Source: Entoloma clypeatum
Taxonomy: Eukaryota > Basidiomycota > Agaricomycetes > Agaricales > Entolomataceae
Length of the DNA stretch: 64,000 nt
Assembly (NCBI GenBank): GCA_963565915.1
Contig: OY751491.1
Span: 4,774,001-4,838,000, forward strand
Reading direction: 5' to 3'
Shown in pieces: positions 1 through 10,001 of this stretch. Under the pieces are notes generated by a model. That model saw only the letters and a list, made by a program, of their open reading frames with translations, searched no databases and was not told the DNA's origin. The translations under genes were made by a program, and so were the position numbers. Position 1 is the stretch's first letter, and each line of letters starts with the position of its first letter.

Positions 1-1565
1 GCACAGCTGTGCCTCTGTGGAGAAGACACTTGCAATTATCTGAAGGATCTTGCCATTGGAAATGGTTGTCCTCCTTGGGAGATCAAGCTATGGGTCTGTA
101 CTCGCTGGGGAAGCCTTAGTGATTGCTTTAGAACTGTCCTTGCCATTCACAAGGAGCATATTTTTTTCTTCCTCCGAAAAATTATACATCTTATAGGCTA
201 TTGATTGCTTTTGTTCCCTTGCCGATGATAATGATGAGCTGCCACCACTCACTAAGGGTAAGACCTGGAAGAGATATAAGCTTTCTTTGAGTGAATGGAC
301 AATTGTCAAGCTCGCCCAGGATTCTCTTAAGGCATGCACATTTTTTGGCAGACCATCTTTTATTCTAATCTTTTTTGTGCTAGGTTGTTGCTGATGCTCA
401 TGGTGAGCTCTCGTTGAGCAGCGTTGCCACGTCAAATAAGGTCTTTCCATTACTTGAGAAGATTCAGTCAAAATGGGAGGGATTCCAAGATGATCTCAAC
501 TATGGACCAGTCAAGCATGCTCTCGAAGCAGGCTTGCAAAATATGGCCAAGTGGTACTGAAAGACTGATGAAACATCGATCTATTTCATATCTCATGGTC
601 TGCATCTTCTCATTTTCCTTCCTTATCTGAATTAATATGAGAATGTTGGCTAGTTCTGGATTCCATGTGGAAGGATTTGTTATGCTTAACAAACCGTTCC
701 AAGGTTCGGGCAGAGTATGCAGGAAAGTGGAAAGGCGAAGAGCAAAGCGATTGCTAAATCTAAGGAATCTACTATAGTACAAGAGGTTTATATAGGTACT
801 GACTATAGGTGGTAGCAGATGAGTCAGTACTGCGGAAGGCAGTGCGCATGAGTAAGGCGACTGCGGAAGGCTATGTACAGTGAGTAAGCTGACTGCGGAA
901 AGCGAGTCAGCGCGGGAGCGAAGTATACTAAAGGGGATGATGAAGTAATGTAATGAGTCAGACTGGAAATCGAAGGTTGCGAAAGTAGACATTAGACATA
1001 GTAAGCTCATAAGAGGGCGCCGAGTCGGGCCGATAAGTAAAAGATATGACGTGGTCCTCATACCGTAGAGTCCGTAACAGGATTCTTATTTGAATGCTGC
1101 ATGGGAATCTGAGTGGGTAGTGGCCAGCATGGAATACATGTGAAGCATCATACATTTGTATTTAACTTTGATCCAGTCAAACTAACTTTTGATATAGTTC
1201 CTCAACTATCGTGCCGCTTACCTCATAGACAAATCTGTTGCCCCCTCTTCTGCATTGCAACCAATGGATAGCCAGATAAATTGTGGGTTTGAATCTTCTT
1301 CTAGTCTTTTATTTTTCTCTCTGAGTATTGCCACAGAGAATTTGATGACAGATGATTGGATGATGGAGCAGATTGTTAGCCAAAATGGGAGAGCCACAGT
1401 TACAGCAGCTCCGAAGGATGATGTAAATCCACTTGCTGAATTAGAGAAATATTTCAAGCTGCTGCCAGTTCCACGGGCGAAGTGTCCTGATCCAATTGCT
1501 TGGTGGGGGGTAGTGTTTGAAAGTTTGGTCCCGTCCGGTCTTTTGGCCAAAAAAGGAAAGACCGT
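1..1565 (+). pseudogene. hAT-superfamily transposase relic, split by a solo LTR
   Basis: Decayed coding sequence of a cut-and-paste DNA transposase, cut by the window start. Around 285-330 the plus strand reads LSEWTIVKLAQDSLK, and around 410-560 it reads NKVFPLLEKIQSKWE followed by KHALEAGLQNMAKWY, a layout typical of the hAT catalytic region. At about 1432-1515 it reads NPLAELEKYF...DPIAWWG, the start of the hAT C-terminal dimerisation domain. Stops and frame changes are frequent; some gaps (about 330-400 and 600-660) could be old introns because they end in AG. A solo LTR at 678-1079 interrupts it. The C-terminus is lost where the minisatellite starts. The family call is good; exon structure cannot be rebuilt. 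Confidence 0.7.
678..1079 (-). mobile_element. Solo LTR, gypsy-A family, TSD GGATT
   Basis: 402-bp LTR beginning TGTTATGC and ending CCGTAACA, flanked by the perfect 5-bp duplication GGATT (673-677 and 1080-1084). It shares the promoter-side block (TTGCTAAATCTAAGGAATC, TATA-like TTTATATAGGTACT) and TGAGTCA-type motifs with the gypsy-A LTRs at 43126 and 56419. With no internal sequence, it is what LTR-LTR recombination leaves behind. It sits inside the hAT relic. Confidence 0.93.
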
Positions 1566-1574
1566 GTAACACCT

Positions 1575-1990
1575 TCCTGCATGCCCAACAGCCCCTTCTC
1601 ATGCCCAACTGCCATGAGTCATGCCCAACGCCGTCTACTCGCGTCCAACAGTGTCCCTTCAAGCCCAACAGCCTCCTCGTGTGCCCAACTGCCACGAGTC
1701 ATGCCCACTCATGTCCAACAGCGTCCCTTCAAGCCCAACGGCCCCGTCTCATGCCCAACTGCCATGAGTCACGCCCAATGGCGTCTACTCATGTCCAACA
1801 GTGTCCCTTCAAGCCCAACGGCCTCCTCGTCTGCCCAACTGCCACGAGTCACGCCCACTCATGTCCAATGGTGTCCCTTCGAGCCCAATGGCCCCCTCTC
1901 GAGCACAACTGCCACACGTTATGTCCAACGGCATCCACTCGTATCCAACAGCATCCACTCACATCCAGCAGCATCCACTCATGCCCAGCT
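1575..1990. repeat. CCCAAYGGC minisatellite, locus 1
   Basis: Imperfect tandem array of roughly 18-22 nt units with the core GCCCAACNGC or GTCCAACAG (consensus CCCAAYGGC). Blocks of several units recur with a longer period of about 150 bp, for example CGTCTACTCGCGTCCAACAG near 1631 and CGTCTACTCATGTCCAACAG near 1783. All frames are open in places, so long spurious ORFs rich in CPTAS/HAQ appear; these are not genes. The same core recurs at 5090, 35222 and 40820. Confidence 0.85.
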
Positions 1991-2164
1991 GTGAGGATGG
2001 GGCTGGGGTTTCCAGCAGGGTGCAGTACGATGTGTGCATGCCACACACGTGCGTCTCCTAGTTATTTTTTGTAGTTGTATTACATGTTTCCTCTACTGCA
2101 AAAATGCACGCGGGAACTCAAACCCATCGCTACTTGCACGCAGGTACACTGCATCGACCCATGG

Positions 2165-2274
2165 GTTGATGCTTATAGTATATGAAAGACTGGTTTGAGA
2201 CCAGTTTAAACCAGTCTCTGGCCAGTCTCTCACAATTTTATCTTCATTGAATAAGACTGAACTTTGAAACACTA
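2165..2274. mobile_element. Fragment of GGACTGG-rich hAT-type MITE
   Basis: Contains repeated ACCAGTCT blocks and ends with AGACTGAACTTTGAAACACTA, matching the right terminus of the complete MITE at 19994-20464. The left end is not recognisable. Confidence 0.55.
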
Positions 2275-2819
2275 GTGGGGGGTAGGTTGGTGGGTTAACC
2301 ATTATTTTGTATTTGGGCTAATAATGCTATAGTATGACTTAGACTTTCCCATTGTCTGATTGATGGCTTGGGACTACCTTGCCATTCCAGCCTCCTCATG
2401 TCTCGCAGAAAGGTCATTTTCAATGTTTGCGAGGACAGATGATGTTCGCTGATGTCAATTGGGTGCAGAAAGGTTTGGTGGGCTGCAGAGACTGAGATCA
2501 GCTTCTCATGATGGATGACTGATGGCGGAAGCTGAAGCTTGGATGAAAATAGACCGTGATTTCGAACCTTGATAGTGATACTGACTAGACTCTTATGTTT
2601 TCTACATGGTATACAAGCAAAACTTCGCTTTTTTTTGGTCGAACCTTGGTCCAAACCTGGTCCTCAAGGTCCAGGTGCAGGTTTGGGAAATGCCTGGACC
2701 AAACCACAAGGTTCAGGTGCAGGTTCTGCAAAAAACAGCTGGACCTGGACTGGACTGGACCGCGGCCAGTCTAGCAGATGAGCCCTCTTTTGGTGAATGC
2801 CTTCACATGACAGGAGTAT
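2275..2819. other. Non-coding stretch with CCTGGACC-rich block
   Basis: No gene recognised. About 2636-2775 is rich in GGTCCAGGT and GGACTGGACTGG words, resembling the interior of the MITE family but without recognisable ends. A 119-codon minus-strand frame at 2295-2654 has no recognisable domain and is not called. Confidence 0.4.
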
Positions 2820-3242
2820 TGAACAGCATGCCTTGCAGATGCAGAGGAAGCCTGGTTAATGATACTCACATTGAAGTGTAGGGGTTGAGATGTTGAGAAG
2901 AGTGGGCGATGATGGAAGTTGTAGAACTTGTAAAGCCTTGTTAGAGCATTATTGCCTATCGTACTACACTAATTACATGCAGTACTTATATCTATGAGAG
3001 TGTGCACAGACCAGTAATGAGCTAGTAATGCTATTGGTTAGAACATGATAGAACATCACTAATACACAGCATCAAGGCTGTGGTGGGCAGCATTCTGAGT
3101 CATAGAAATGACTCAGAGATCTAGAGCAAGTCTAGATTGTTTTATGTTTTAGAACGCTTCATGTGGTCAGGCTACATGGTAAAACACATGATTGTAGTCA
3201 TGTGATTGACTGTCAATACATCCATGCTTGAATGTTTCAACA
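2820..3242 (-). mobile_element. copia-type LTR, minus orientation
   Basis: 423 bp, reading on the minus strand TGTTGAAACATTC...GCTGTTCA, so it has TG...CA ends. Its inner neighbour (3243 onward) reads on the minus strand CTTGTGGGGTG, a polypurine-like tract placed just before the LTR, so this is a 3' LTR. It is roughly 85-90 percent identical by eye to the oppositely oriented LTR at 7317-7717. Confidence 0.75.
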
Positions 3243-3597
3243 CACCCCACAAGTGAGATCCCATAAGGGTTCAATACTTGTATGAGAAGATATTCAAATC
3301 TTAACTTATGGATGATAGTTGAGACTTCTTTTGCTCAGACTAAATGGGTGTTTTGCTGTGTCATACAAGCATACACTGACATTTAAGATCTATAGACCAT
3401 AATATCCAATCAATCTTAGATGGATAGGTTCTCATCAGATATAGAGTCTGAGATCAAAAGGATCATCAAAAGGATCAAAAGAATCACTTTTAAGAGAGAT
3501 GGGATGGCACGATAAATATGCAGCCATGATGGCGCTTAGAAGCAGCCAGTGTAGTGCTTGAAGCAGCTACTTTTTGAGAACATTGATGGTGTTTAAT
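3243..3597 (-). other. Internal remnant next to the inverted copia LTR
   Basis: Probably the 3' internal end of the copia element whose LTR lies at 2820-3242. No frame is long enough to name a protein. The old gypsy-B0 element is inserted at its right edge, after the target bases TTAAT (3593-3597). Confidence 0.4.
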
Positions 3598-3797
3598 TGT
3601 TATGATGGTACTTTCACTTTTCACCTTATCTTATCTAATCTATATCTTATCCTCATCATATCTATGGCTGCACAACACATGTATGCCACATGTATTACAG
3701 TATATAAGTAGCACTCTTTCTCTTGTATTTGTTAGCTTGTTCTCTTGAGATTCCTGCTGGGTCTCTTGGCAATACAGCTTCTTTCACATCATTCCAA
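3598..3797 (+). repeat. 5' LTR of gypsy-B0, truncated
   Basis: Matches the 3' LTR at 6894 from TGTTATGATG through CAGCTTCTTTCA, then diverges near 3797, so about 80 bp of its 3' end and the primer-binding site are lost. It keeps the TATA region (GTATATAAGTAG near 3700) and the predicted RNA start AGCTTGTTCTCTTGAG near 3735. Confidence 0.75.
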
Positions 3798-3958
3798 ACT
3801 AGATTCCAGAGTTTTAGAGTCTGAGAGCCCCATTTTGCGTCACGACACCGCTGTTTCAGAGCCAGAGAGAGTAGAGTCTACGAGAATCCCGAAACCCCCT
3901 CGCACCGTTACTGCTGTGCCGACCCACCCCATATTGCATCCTCAACAGCCTTTGGCCT

Positions 3959-4934
3959 GTGCCACGTCACAAACACCGAACCAACATCATGCCCCCACCA
4001 TTGAATAAGCCAAAAAAATTGAATAAGAAGAAACCTACTCCGACAATACCTGCAAACGACCCCAGTATGACCCCCCCTGCTCCTTCCTCCATCCCGACGG
4101 CATCTACAGCCCCACCCACCCTGCCATCACCCGAGTTGCAGCCTTTGCCAACATCCTACCAAACTCGCGTGGAAATTCCAGCCCACCTCATCCAGTGCTA
4201 CATTGACAATATACCACTCCCGACCCCTGGCCTCAAGCCCTCCCACGTGCTGTACCTGGATGACATCCAGCTCGAGGAGATGATCATGAGGCAATACTAA
4301 GAGGCTTTTGAGGAGGGAAGAAAGGCTGGCTATGAGGAAGAGAGGAGGGAAGTCCCCCCATCTGCAGCTCTCGCGACCACCGACCCACTCTCCATGTCAA
4401 TGACTGCCACATTGGCATCGTCCCCATTGCTGCCTTCGTCGCCATGTCTTACCACGACTGCATCCGAGCCACCATTGACATTGATGCCCACAATCCCTGG
4501 CCCATCGCCATTGCCCTCTGCACCTACATCCCCATCACAGCCGATATCCACAACCCCGTTTGCATCCCCTTGCGAACCCGCCGCTGTGCCTCCCTTTCCC
4601 CTTACCGATCTGAATACCTGAACAGATTTTGGCCCCGGAACTGCATGCCCTTGTTGAGCAGCTAGCCCAGGACCACCCCATCCTTTATGACTACATCCCA
4701 ATGGTATGGCGCTCCATGTCCAAGGAAGGACAACAAATAGGATACAAGGAAGGGTATGAGGAAGGAACAAAAACAACCCCTGCAACTGCCATCACAAACG
4801 CGACCACATACCCTCCAACCCCACCAGAACCTTTTGATTGGGTGACAGATGCAGCATCCCTCCCTGTTTCGCCATCCCCTCGTGATCTCTCCATTCTCCA
4901 TTCTCCATCGTCGGAACCATTCGCAACACTTTGA
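3959..4934 (+). pseudogene. Unrecognised proline/serine-rich ORF relic inside gypsy-B0
   Basis: An open frame from about 3959 to 4300 (PTPTIPANDPSMTPP..., then YLDDIQLEEMIMRQY, stop) continues after the stop as EAFEEGRKAGYEEERRE and a further Pro/Ser/Thr-rich stretch to about 4621. A shifted frame at 4629-4934 reads ALVEQLAQDHPILYDYIPMV and EGQQIGYKEGYEEGTK. The two GY-EEG charged segments look like copies of one motif. No known domain was recognised. It lies where gag should be, so it could be a highly diverged gag or an unrelated captured sequence. Confidence 0.4.
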
Positions 4935-5089
4935 CATTGTTCTCATAGATGCAACATCAAGTCTCACCCCTCACATATGTGCAATGAAGATCGCCACCAC
5001 ATGTCTCCATGCCGTTCACGTCACTGCCACCATTGCCACCATGACTGACCCCAACCTCCACCAGACATGTTGGGTCTTGATCAGGCCCA

Positions 5090-5520
5090 TCGGCATCTCT
5101 CATCTCCAACAGCTCCCTGCCGCCCCCAACGGCCTCCTCTTGCCTCCAATGGCTGCCTCTCGTCTCCAATGGCTGCCCCTCATCCCCTATGGCTTTCCTG
5201 CCTGTCCAACGGCTGTCTCTCGCCCCCAACGGCCTCCTCTCAGCCTCAATAGCTGCCTCTCCTCCCCTATGGCCTCCCTGCATGCCCAACAACTTCCTCA
5301 CACCCCAAAACGGCTCCCCACATGCCCTATGGCTGCCTCTTGTCCCCAATGTCTCCCCCACATGCCCAATGGCTCCCTCACGTGCCCAATGGCACCGATC
5401 ACGACCGCCTCTTGTCCTCTACAGCCTCCTCACATGTCCAACAACTGCCTCATGTCCCAAAACAGCTCCTTCTGTGCCCTACGGCACCAATTGAGGATGA
5501 CGGCGATGAGGCCCCCACCA
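5090..5520. repeat. CCCAAYGGC minisatellite, locus 2
   Basis: Tandem units of about 20 nt built on CCCCCAACGGCC, CTCCAATGGCTGCC and CCCAATGGC, the same core as the array at 1575. It lies inside the gypsy-B0 element, between the proline-rich relic and the integrase remnant. Spurious proline-rich ORFs cross it on both strands. Confidence 0.85.
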
Positions 5521-5525
5521 TAACA

Positions 5526-5556
5526 CCCCCTCTCGCTCGCAAATGCGAGGGGGGGT
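5526..5556. other. Short GC-rich inverted repeat
   Basis: CCCCCTCTCGCTCGCAAATGCGAGGGGG-type hairpin at the edge of the minisatellite, with arms of about ten bases. It may be a terminus of inserted DNA or a chance structure. Confidence 0.4.
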
Positions 5557-5861
5557 AGTACAATTGAGTAAATATGATACTCACGGTAATACCTGTATTC
5601 GTAGTTGGTTGCATTTTTGTATGTATAATAACCACAATACAATTTATTTAAAATTCATGTACCCTGTCATGCATGGCTGTATTGAAAGTAAGGAGTGGTC
5701 CATAGTGTTTGTAGTCCTCGTAGCTGCTCTCTACCAAGAGGTCCAGAGAGCTATGGTATCTAAGCACATGGCTATGGAGAGCTACGGAACACTACATAAA
5801 GGGGACTTGTGTATCTGGGTACTCGAGATACTGACCTCCCATACTTCTATGGACCCATGTG
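5557..5861. other. Non-coding stretch between minisatellite and integrase relic
   Basis: No recognisable coding sequence. Its position inside gypsy-B0 suggests foreign or heavily eroded sequence. Confidence 0.3.
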
Positions 5862-6882
5862 AATTGTTCCTGATGCACAAGGGTTCAATGCTGTATTAGT
5901 TGTGGCTTGTAGATCTACCAAACAAGTGCACTTCATCAAAACATGCAATGAAGTCTCAGCTGAAGGACTAGCTAAACTATATAGGGATGAAGTCTGGAAA
6001 CTTCATGGATTGCCGGAATCATTGACATCAGATAGGGGACCACAGTTTGCAGCAATATTTATGAAGGAATTAAGCAAGGTCTTAGGGATCACAACTAAAT
6101 TATCAATGGCATATCATCCGCAAACAGACGGACAGACAGAACGAATCAACCAGGAGTTGGAACAATATCTAGGATTGTTTATCTCCCATTGGCAAACAGA
6201 TTGGCCTGAATGGATGGCAACCACGGAGTTCACCTATAATAATAAAATTCACATGGCAACTCAGTTTTCACCATTCTACATAAATTATGGATTCCACCCC
6301 AGGATGGGTGTTGAACCTCAGAGGGCAGGAAAGTCAGAGCCGGCTAAGAAATTCGCTGAGTGAATAAAGAAAATCCATGATGAGGCAGAAGCGGTGTTAG
6401 TTAAAGCACAAGAAGAAATGGAACAGTACGTGAACTTGAAAAGAAGTGACACAAAGGTTATTTTGTCACATGTCATGGAACTCAAATTGCTGAAGTCTTG
6501 GAAGATTCACCCAGTAATCAATGTATTGTGGATTCGGTTATTCAAGGAACCTATATTTAAATCACAAACAGGGCAGGCACAAAATCCTATAGTTATCAAT
6601 GGCGAGGATGAACATGAGGTTGCTAAAGTAATAGACTCAAGGTTGAAGCAAGGGAAACTGGAGTATTTAGTGCAATGGGAAGGTCTGACTCAGGACCACA
6701 ACACATTGGAACCTGAGGATCACCTAGAACATGTGCAGGAAGTAGTGGATGACTTCTATAAATTAAACCCAAATTCCTGGCCCTTACATGCAAACATCTT
6801 CAAAGGATTGGAATTTAAACTTTATGAAAACTTTGTGGACACCCCTGATGACATCATATCTCACCTGGAAGTCGGGATCTAG
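5862..6882 (+). pseudogene. pol: gypsy-B0 integrase-chromodomain relic
   Basis: The plus strand carries the integrase catalytic core (LVVACRSTKQVHFIKT, LTSDRGPQFAAIF, AYHPQTDGQTERINQEL), so D and E of the DDE triad are visible from the second Asp onward. There is a stop at 6361-6363 and a deletion near 6455 that removes the basic linker. The chromodomain follows (EHEVAKVIDSRLKQGKLEYL, QDHNTLEPEDHLEHV) and the frame ends at 6882, 11 bases before the 3' LTR and next to the polypurine tract GAAAGGGGGTAA. Compared with gypsy-B2, the conserved Trp of NTWEPEDH is Leu. Not functional. Confidence 0.88.
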
Positions 6883-6893
6883 AAAGGGGGTAA

Positions 6894-7173
6894 TGTTATG
6901 ATTGTAGTTTCACTTTTTACCTTATCTTATCTAATCTCATCTTATTACATCTAATCTTATATAATCTACATCATATCATATCTTGTCATATCTATGGCTG
7001 CGCGACACATGTACACCACATGTATTACAAGTAGCACTCTTTCTCTTGTATTCATTAGCTTGATTTCTGCTGGGTCTCTTGGCAGTGCAGCTTCTTTCAT
7101 ATTGTTCCACATTTCTCATCTCAGTTCAACCATTTGGGCTTGTGATGTCTTTTGACTTAGCATCGCCTCAACA
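6894..7173 (+). repeat. 3' LTR of gypsy-B0
   Basis: 280 bp, TGTTATGATTG...GCATCGCCTCAACA. It is preceded by the polypurine tract and followed by the TSD TTAAT. It shares the GATAAGATAAG-type tracts (here as CTTATCTTATC) with the gypsy-B1 and B2 LTRs. Confidence 0.85.
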
Positions 7174-7316
7174 TTAATAAAGATTGTGAGCAATGCTCAG
7201 CAATTTGTCATCACCAAACTCAGAGGCGACTGTGCGCATAGTGCGCAATATCAAGCACTTTTGAGTTGATCTCAAAAGAGGTTTCTGCAGTAATTATTAT
7301 GTAAATTACTTCAACC

Positions 7317-7717
7317 TGTTGAAACATTCAAATATGGATGTATCAACAGTCAATCACATGACTACAATCATGTGTTTTTACCATGTGGCCTGACCACATG
7401 AAGTGTTCTAAACATAGAACAATCTAGACTCGCTCTAGATCTCTGAGTCATTTCTGTGACTCAGAATGCTGCACACCACAGCCTTGATGCTGTGTACCAG
7501 AGATGTTCCATCATGTTCTAATAAATAGCATTACTAGCTCATAGTTGGTCTGTGCGCATTCCCATAGGTATAAGTACTGCATATAAGTAGTGTAGTACGA
7601 CAGAGCTAATACCAGTAGTTCTATCATCACCCACTCTTCTTCAACATCTCAACCCCTTCGCTTCAATGTGAGTATCATTAACCAGGCTTCCTCTGCATCT
7701 GCAAGCCCTGCTGTTCA
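7317..7717 (+). mobile_element. copia-type LTR, plus orientation
   Basis: 401 bp, TGTTGAAACATTC...GCTGTTCA. It is followed at once by ATAGGTTTTGGGCCCC, a plausible primer-binding-site region, so it reads as a 5' LTR. A TATA-like GCATATAAGTAG lies near 7580. It is an inverted partner of 2820-3242. Confidence 0.75.
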
Positions 7718-8477
7718 ATAGGTTTTGGGCCCCAGATAGCCCCTAGGCTTGGGTTTATCCCTCTAAGTCCTAGAGTAGTTGGCGCGCTCTAACAGAGCTG
7801 CTGTGACTACTATGCCTGTACTATATGGTCTACACCAGTGAGCAATGACATGTGTGTCTTTCAGGCTGCTGCCATCTATCCTCTTTAAACTAGAAGCATA
7901 AGCTAGTTTAAGTTAGTTATCTGTTTTTGATACTTGGGGGTTCCAGACTAGTGAGCGCCATTTTTTGGCTGCACCTAGTTCTTATGTCCAAGGCTATTGA
8001 GCGCTCTGGAGTGCTGAATGCATCGTGTGGGTTTAACAGTGTAAGATCTGCTGAGCTTGCTCGCAGCTATTGCAAGCGCTCTAGTCCTTGATTTAGACTA
8101 GCGCCTTTATGGCCTATTTCTATATTTGGACAATTTTTGTATAGCTAGTGTGCTGTGCACCTTTTCGGCTGCTGCCACTACTTATGTGCAACATGTATGA
8201 CAAAACCTGCTGAGCTTGCTCAGTAGTAGTCTACATTTCACATGCTGTGACATGTCCTGTCAATAGCACAAACCTTTCAAAGGCCAACACTAGACGGTTA
8301 TCTGTCGCTCCAAGTCTTTACTTGTTTTGAGCATTGACATATAGATATACCTAAAAAGTGGAGGTGATGATGCCTGCTTGAGAAACAAGATTTTATCGTG
8401 GTTATCAGCATTTGATCTAATCAATGCCCTTAGAATGAGTTTATGGTTTCACAAACCGAATTGAGTATATCTTGATG
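7718..8477 (+). other. Leader-like region after the copia LTR, no coding sequence
   Basis: It would be the 5' untranslated leader of the element starting at 7317, but no gag is present before the next element starts at 8478. Short recurring words such as GCTGAGCTTGCTC and GAGCGCTCT are visible. I see no gene. Confidence 0.4.
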
Positions 8478-8726
8478 TGTTAAGAATGTAGATGGAGAAA
8501 ACTTATCTATTCGATAGATAAGTACATCTTATATACTGAAACTACGCAGAAACTGTGTCTTAGAGACCAATGAAAGTGGAGTATAACTAAAGGAACGTAA
8601 GGCGATGTAGGTAGCAAGCTGTGTATGTAGAAATGGTTGCATATAAGTATATAATCGGAAGGAGTGGTCGCCGGGCTGGTGCATTTACCAAAATGGGCGA
8701 CTACACCGCAACAGCGGTTCCCAACA
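8478..8726 (-). repeat. 3' LTR of copia-1
   Basis: 249 bp with TGTT...AACA ends. The internal side shows the polypurine tract AAGGGGGAG on the minus strand (8727-8735). The right half is nearly identical to 19075-19215. The left edge was set from the TGTT end and the approximate TSD, so it is less certain than the right edge. Confidence 0.75.
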
Positions 8727-8732
8727 CTCCCC

Positions 8733-9711
8733 CTTAGTCGTGCATGAGGCCTATCCAGTAGGTCAGAAGTTCATGCGCAGCCCTAGCAAGCCCCTTTGTG
8801 AATAAGTCGGCCAAATGTTCATCAGTTGGAAGATAGACGATAGATATGATACCAAGGCCGATGTAATCCCGTAAGAAGTGAAGCGAGATGTCAATGTGCT
8901 TTGTACAAGCGTGAAATTCGGGGTTGTGAGCGATGGTGATGGCGGCTTGATTATTGCTGTGGATAGTCGAAGTCGCTGGTTGAGGAATTTCGAGTTCCTC
9001 GAAAAAGGTCCTATGCCAGAGAACCTGCCTGGCAAGGTGTGTGGCAGCCGTGTATTCGGCCTTGGCGGTTGAGAGAGCAATTGTTGATTGCTTTTTTGAG
9101 CTCCAAGCGACTGCTCCTCCTGTGAGTCAGACGACATACCCACTGATTGATTTGTGGTCCGCATTGGTAGCCCAGTCGGCATCGCAGAAAACGGTGAGTT
9201 CGGTGGTCCAGGTTTTGTCGGTACCACCAAACGTGAGGGCGTAGTCCTTCGTGCCCTTGAGGTAGCAAAAGATTCGCTTGACGGCTGTCCAGTGTTTTGG
9301 CTTCGGGTGTCTAGTGAACTGAGCGAGGCATTGGACAGAGTAGGTGATGTCAGGTCGTGTGCCTATTGCTGCGTACATCAGCAAACCAATGGCAGTTGCA
9401 TACATACTGGATCCTCGCTGATCCTCTTCCTTCTCCTCTCCTCCCCCCCTTTCTGCTCCTTCTGCCTCTTCTGCGCCCTCGTCCAGTTTGATGTTCGGGT
9501 CCATGGGTGTTGAGACGGGGTTGGCATTGGTGAGTCTGAATTTGTGTAGCAGGGAGTCGATATAGTGGGATTGGGATAGGGTGATGATCTTCTGTTCTTT
9601 GTCACGGTCGACCTTGATGCCGAGGAGTAGGGATGAGGAGCTCAAGGCGTTGATATCGAATTTTGATTGGAGTTCGGTCTCAACATGATTGGTTTCGGTG
9701 ATGTTGAGGCG
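8733..9711 (-). pseudogene. pol: copia-1 pol, C-terminal part (RT end and RNase H)
   Basis: Continues the reading frame interrupted at 15868. On the minus strand it reads LLGIKVDRD, LTNANPVSTPMDP, then YATAIGLLMYAAIGTRPDIT, typical of the end of copia RT, and the RNase H segment VFCDADWATNADHKSISGYV, ALSTAEAEY and HIDISLHFLRD. It ends KGLARAAHEL...GLMHD with TAA at 8733-8735, adjoining the 3' LTR. A stop follows SISGYVV near 9127. A Glu/Gly-rich insertion near 9400-9490 is low complexity. Confidence 0.85.
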
Positions 9712-9990
9712 ACGCTAAGTCAAACAACGTTGCGAGCCCAAACTTAGGAACGAGGTGGAAAGATGATAAGAGAACTGTATTGCCAAGAGACCCAGCGGGA
9801 ATCTCAAGAGAACAAGCTATTGAATACAAGTGAAAGTACCCTACTTATATATGTAAATTCCATGAGGCTGCGTTGTGGCAGCGTCATGCTGCGCGATAAT
9901 GATAAGATGTCCTCATGTACGATATGATGTAGATAAGATAAGATCAAGATAAGATAAGACAAAGTGAAAAGTGAAAATACGATCATAACA
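9712..9990 (-). repeat. 3' LTR of gypsy-B1
   Basis: 279 bp, TGTTGAGGCGACGC...CGATCATAACA on the plus strand. The polypurine tract AGAAAGGGGGTAA (minus strand, about 9991-10003) adjoins it. It differs from its 5' partner by several substitutions and indels. Confidence 0.93.
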
Positions 9991-10001
9991 TTACCCCCTT
10001 T

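Larger units (their letters stand above)
3598..7173 (+). mobile_element. gypsy-B0: old, deleted Ty3/gypsy element, TSD TTAAT
   Basis: Starts TGTTATGATGG at 3598 and ends GCCTCAACA at 7173, flanked by perfect 5-bp repeats TTAAT (3593-3597, 7174-7178). The LTR ends, promoter block and integrase/chromodomain remnants place it in the same family as gypsy-B1 and gypsy-B2, but it is far more diverged. Gag, protease and RT are missing; their place holds an unrelated proline-rich ORF relic and a minisatellite. It is the oldest gypsy-B copy in the window. Confidence 0.88.

Noticed and set aside
1517..2074. Cys/Pro-rich 60-220-codon proteins in the minisatellites
   Set aside because: They follow the tandem repeat in every frame and have no start, domain or conservation beyond the DNA repeat.
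2295..2654. 119-codon minus-strand frame with an apparent Cys pair
   Set aside because: FACIPCRKHK recalls a fungal zinc-cluster start, but the remaining cysteines and any following domain are absent.
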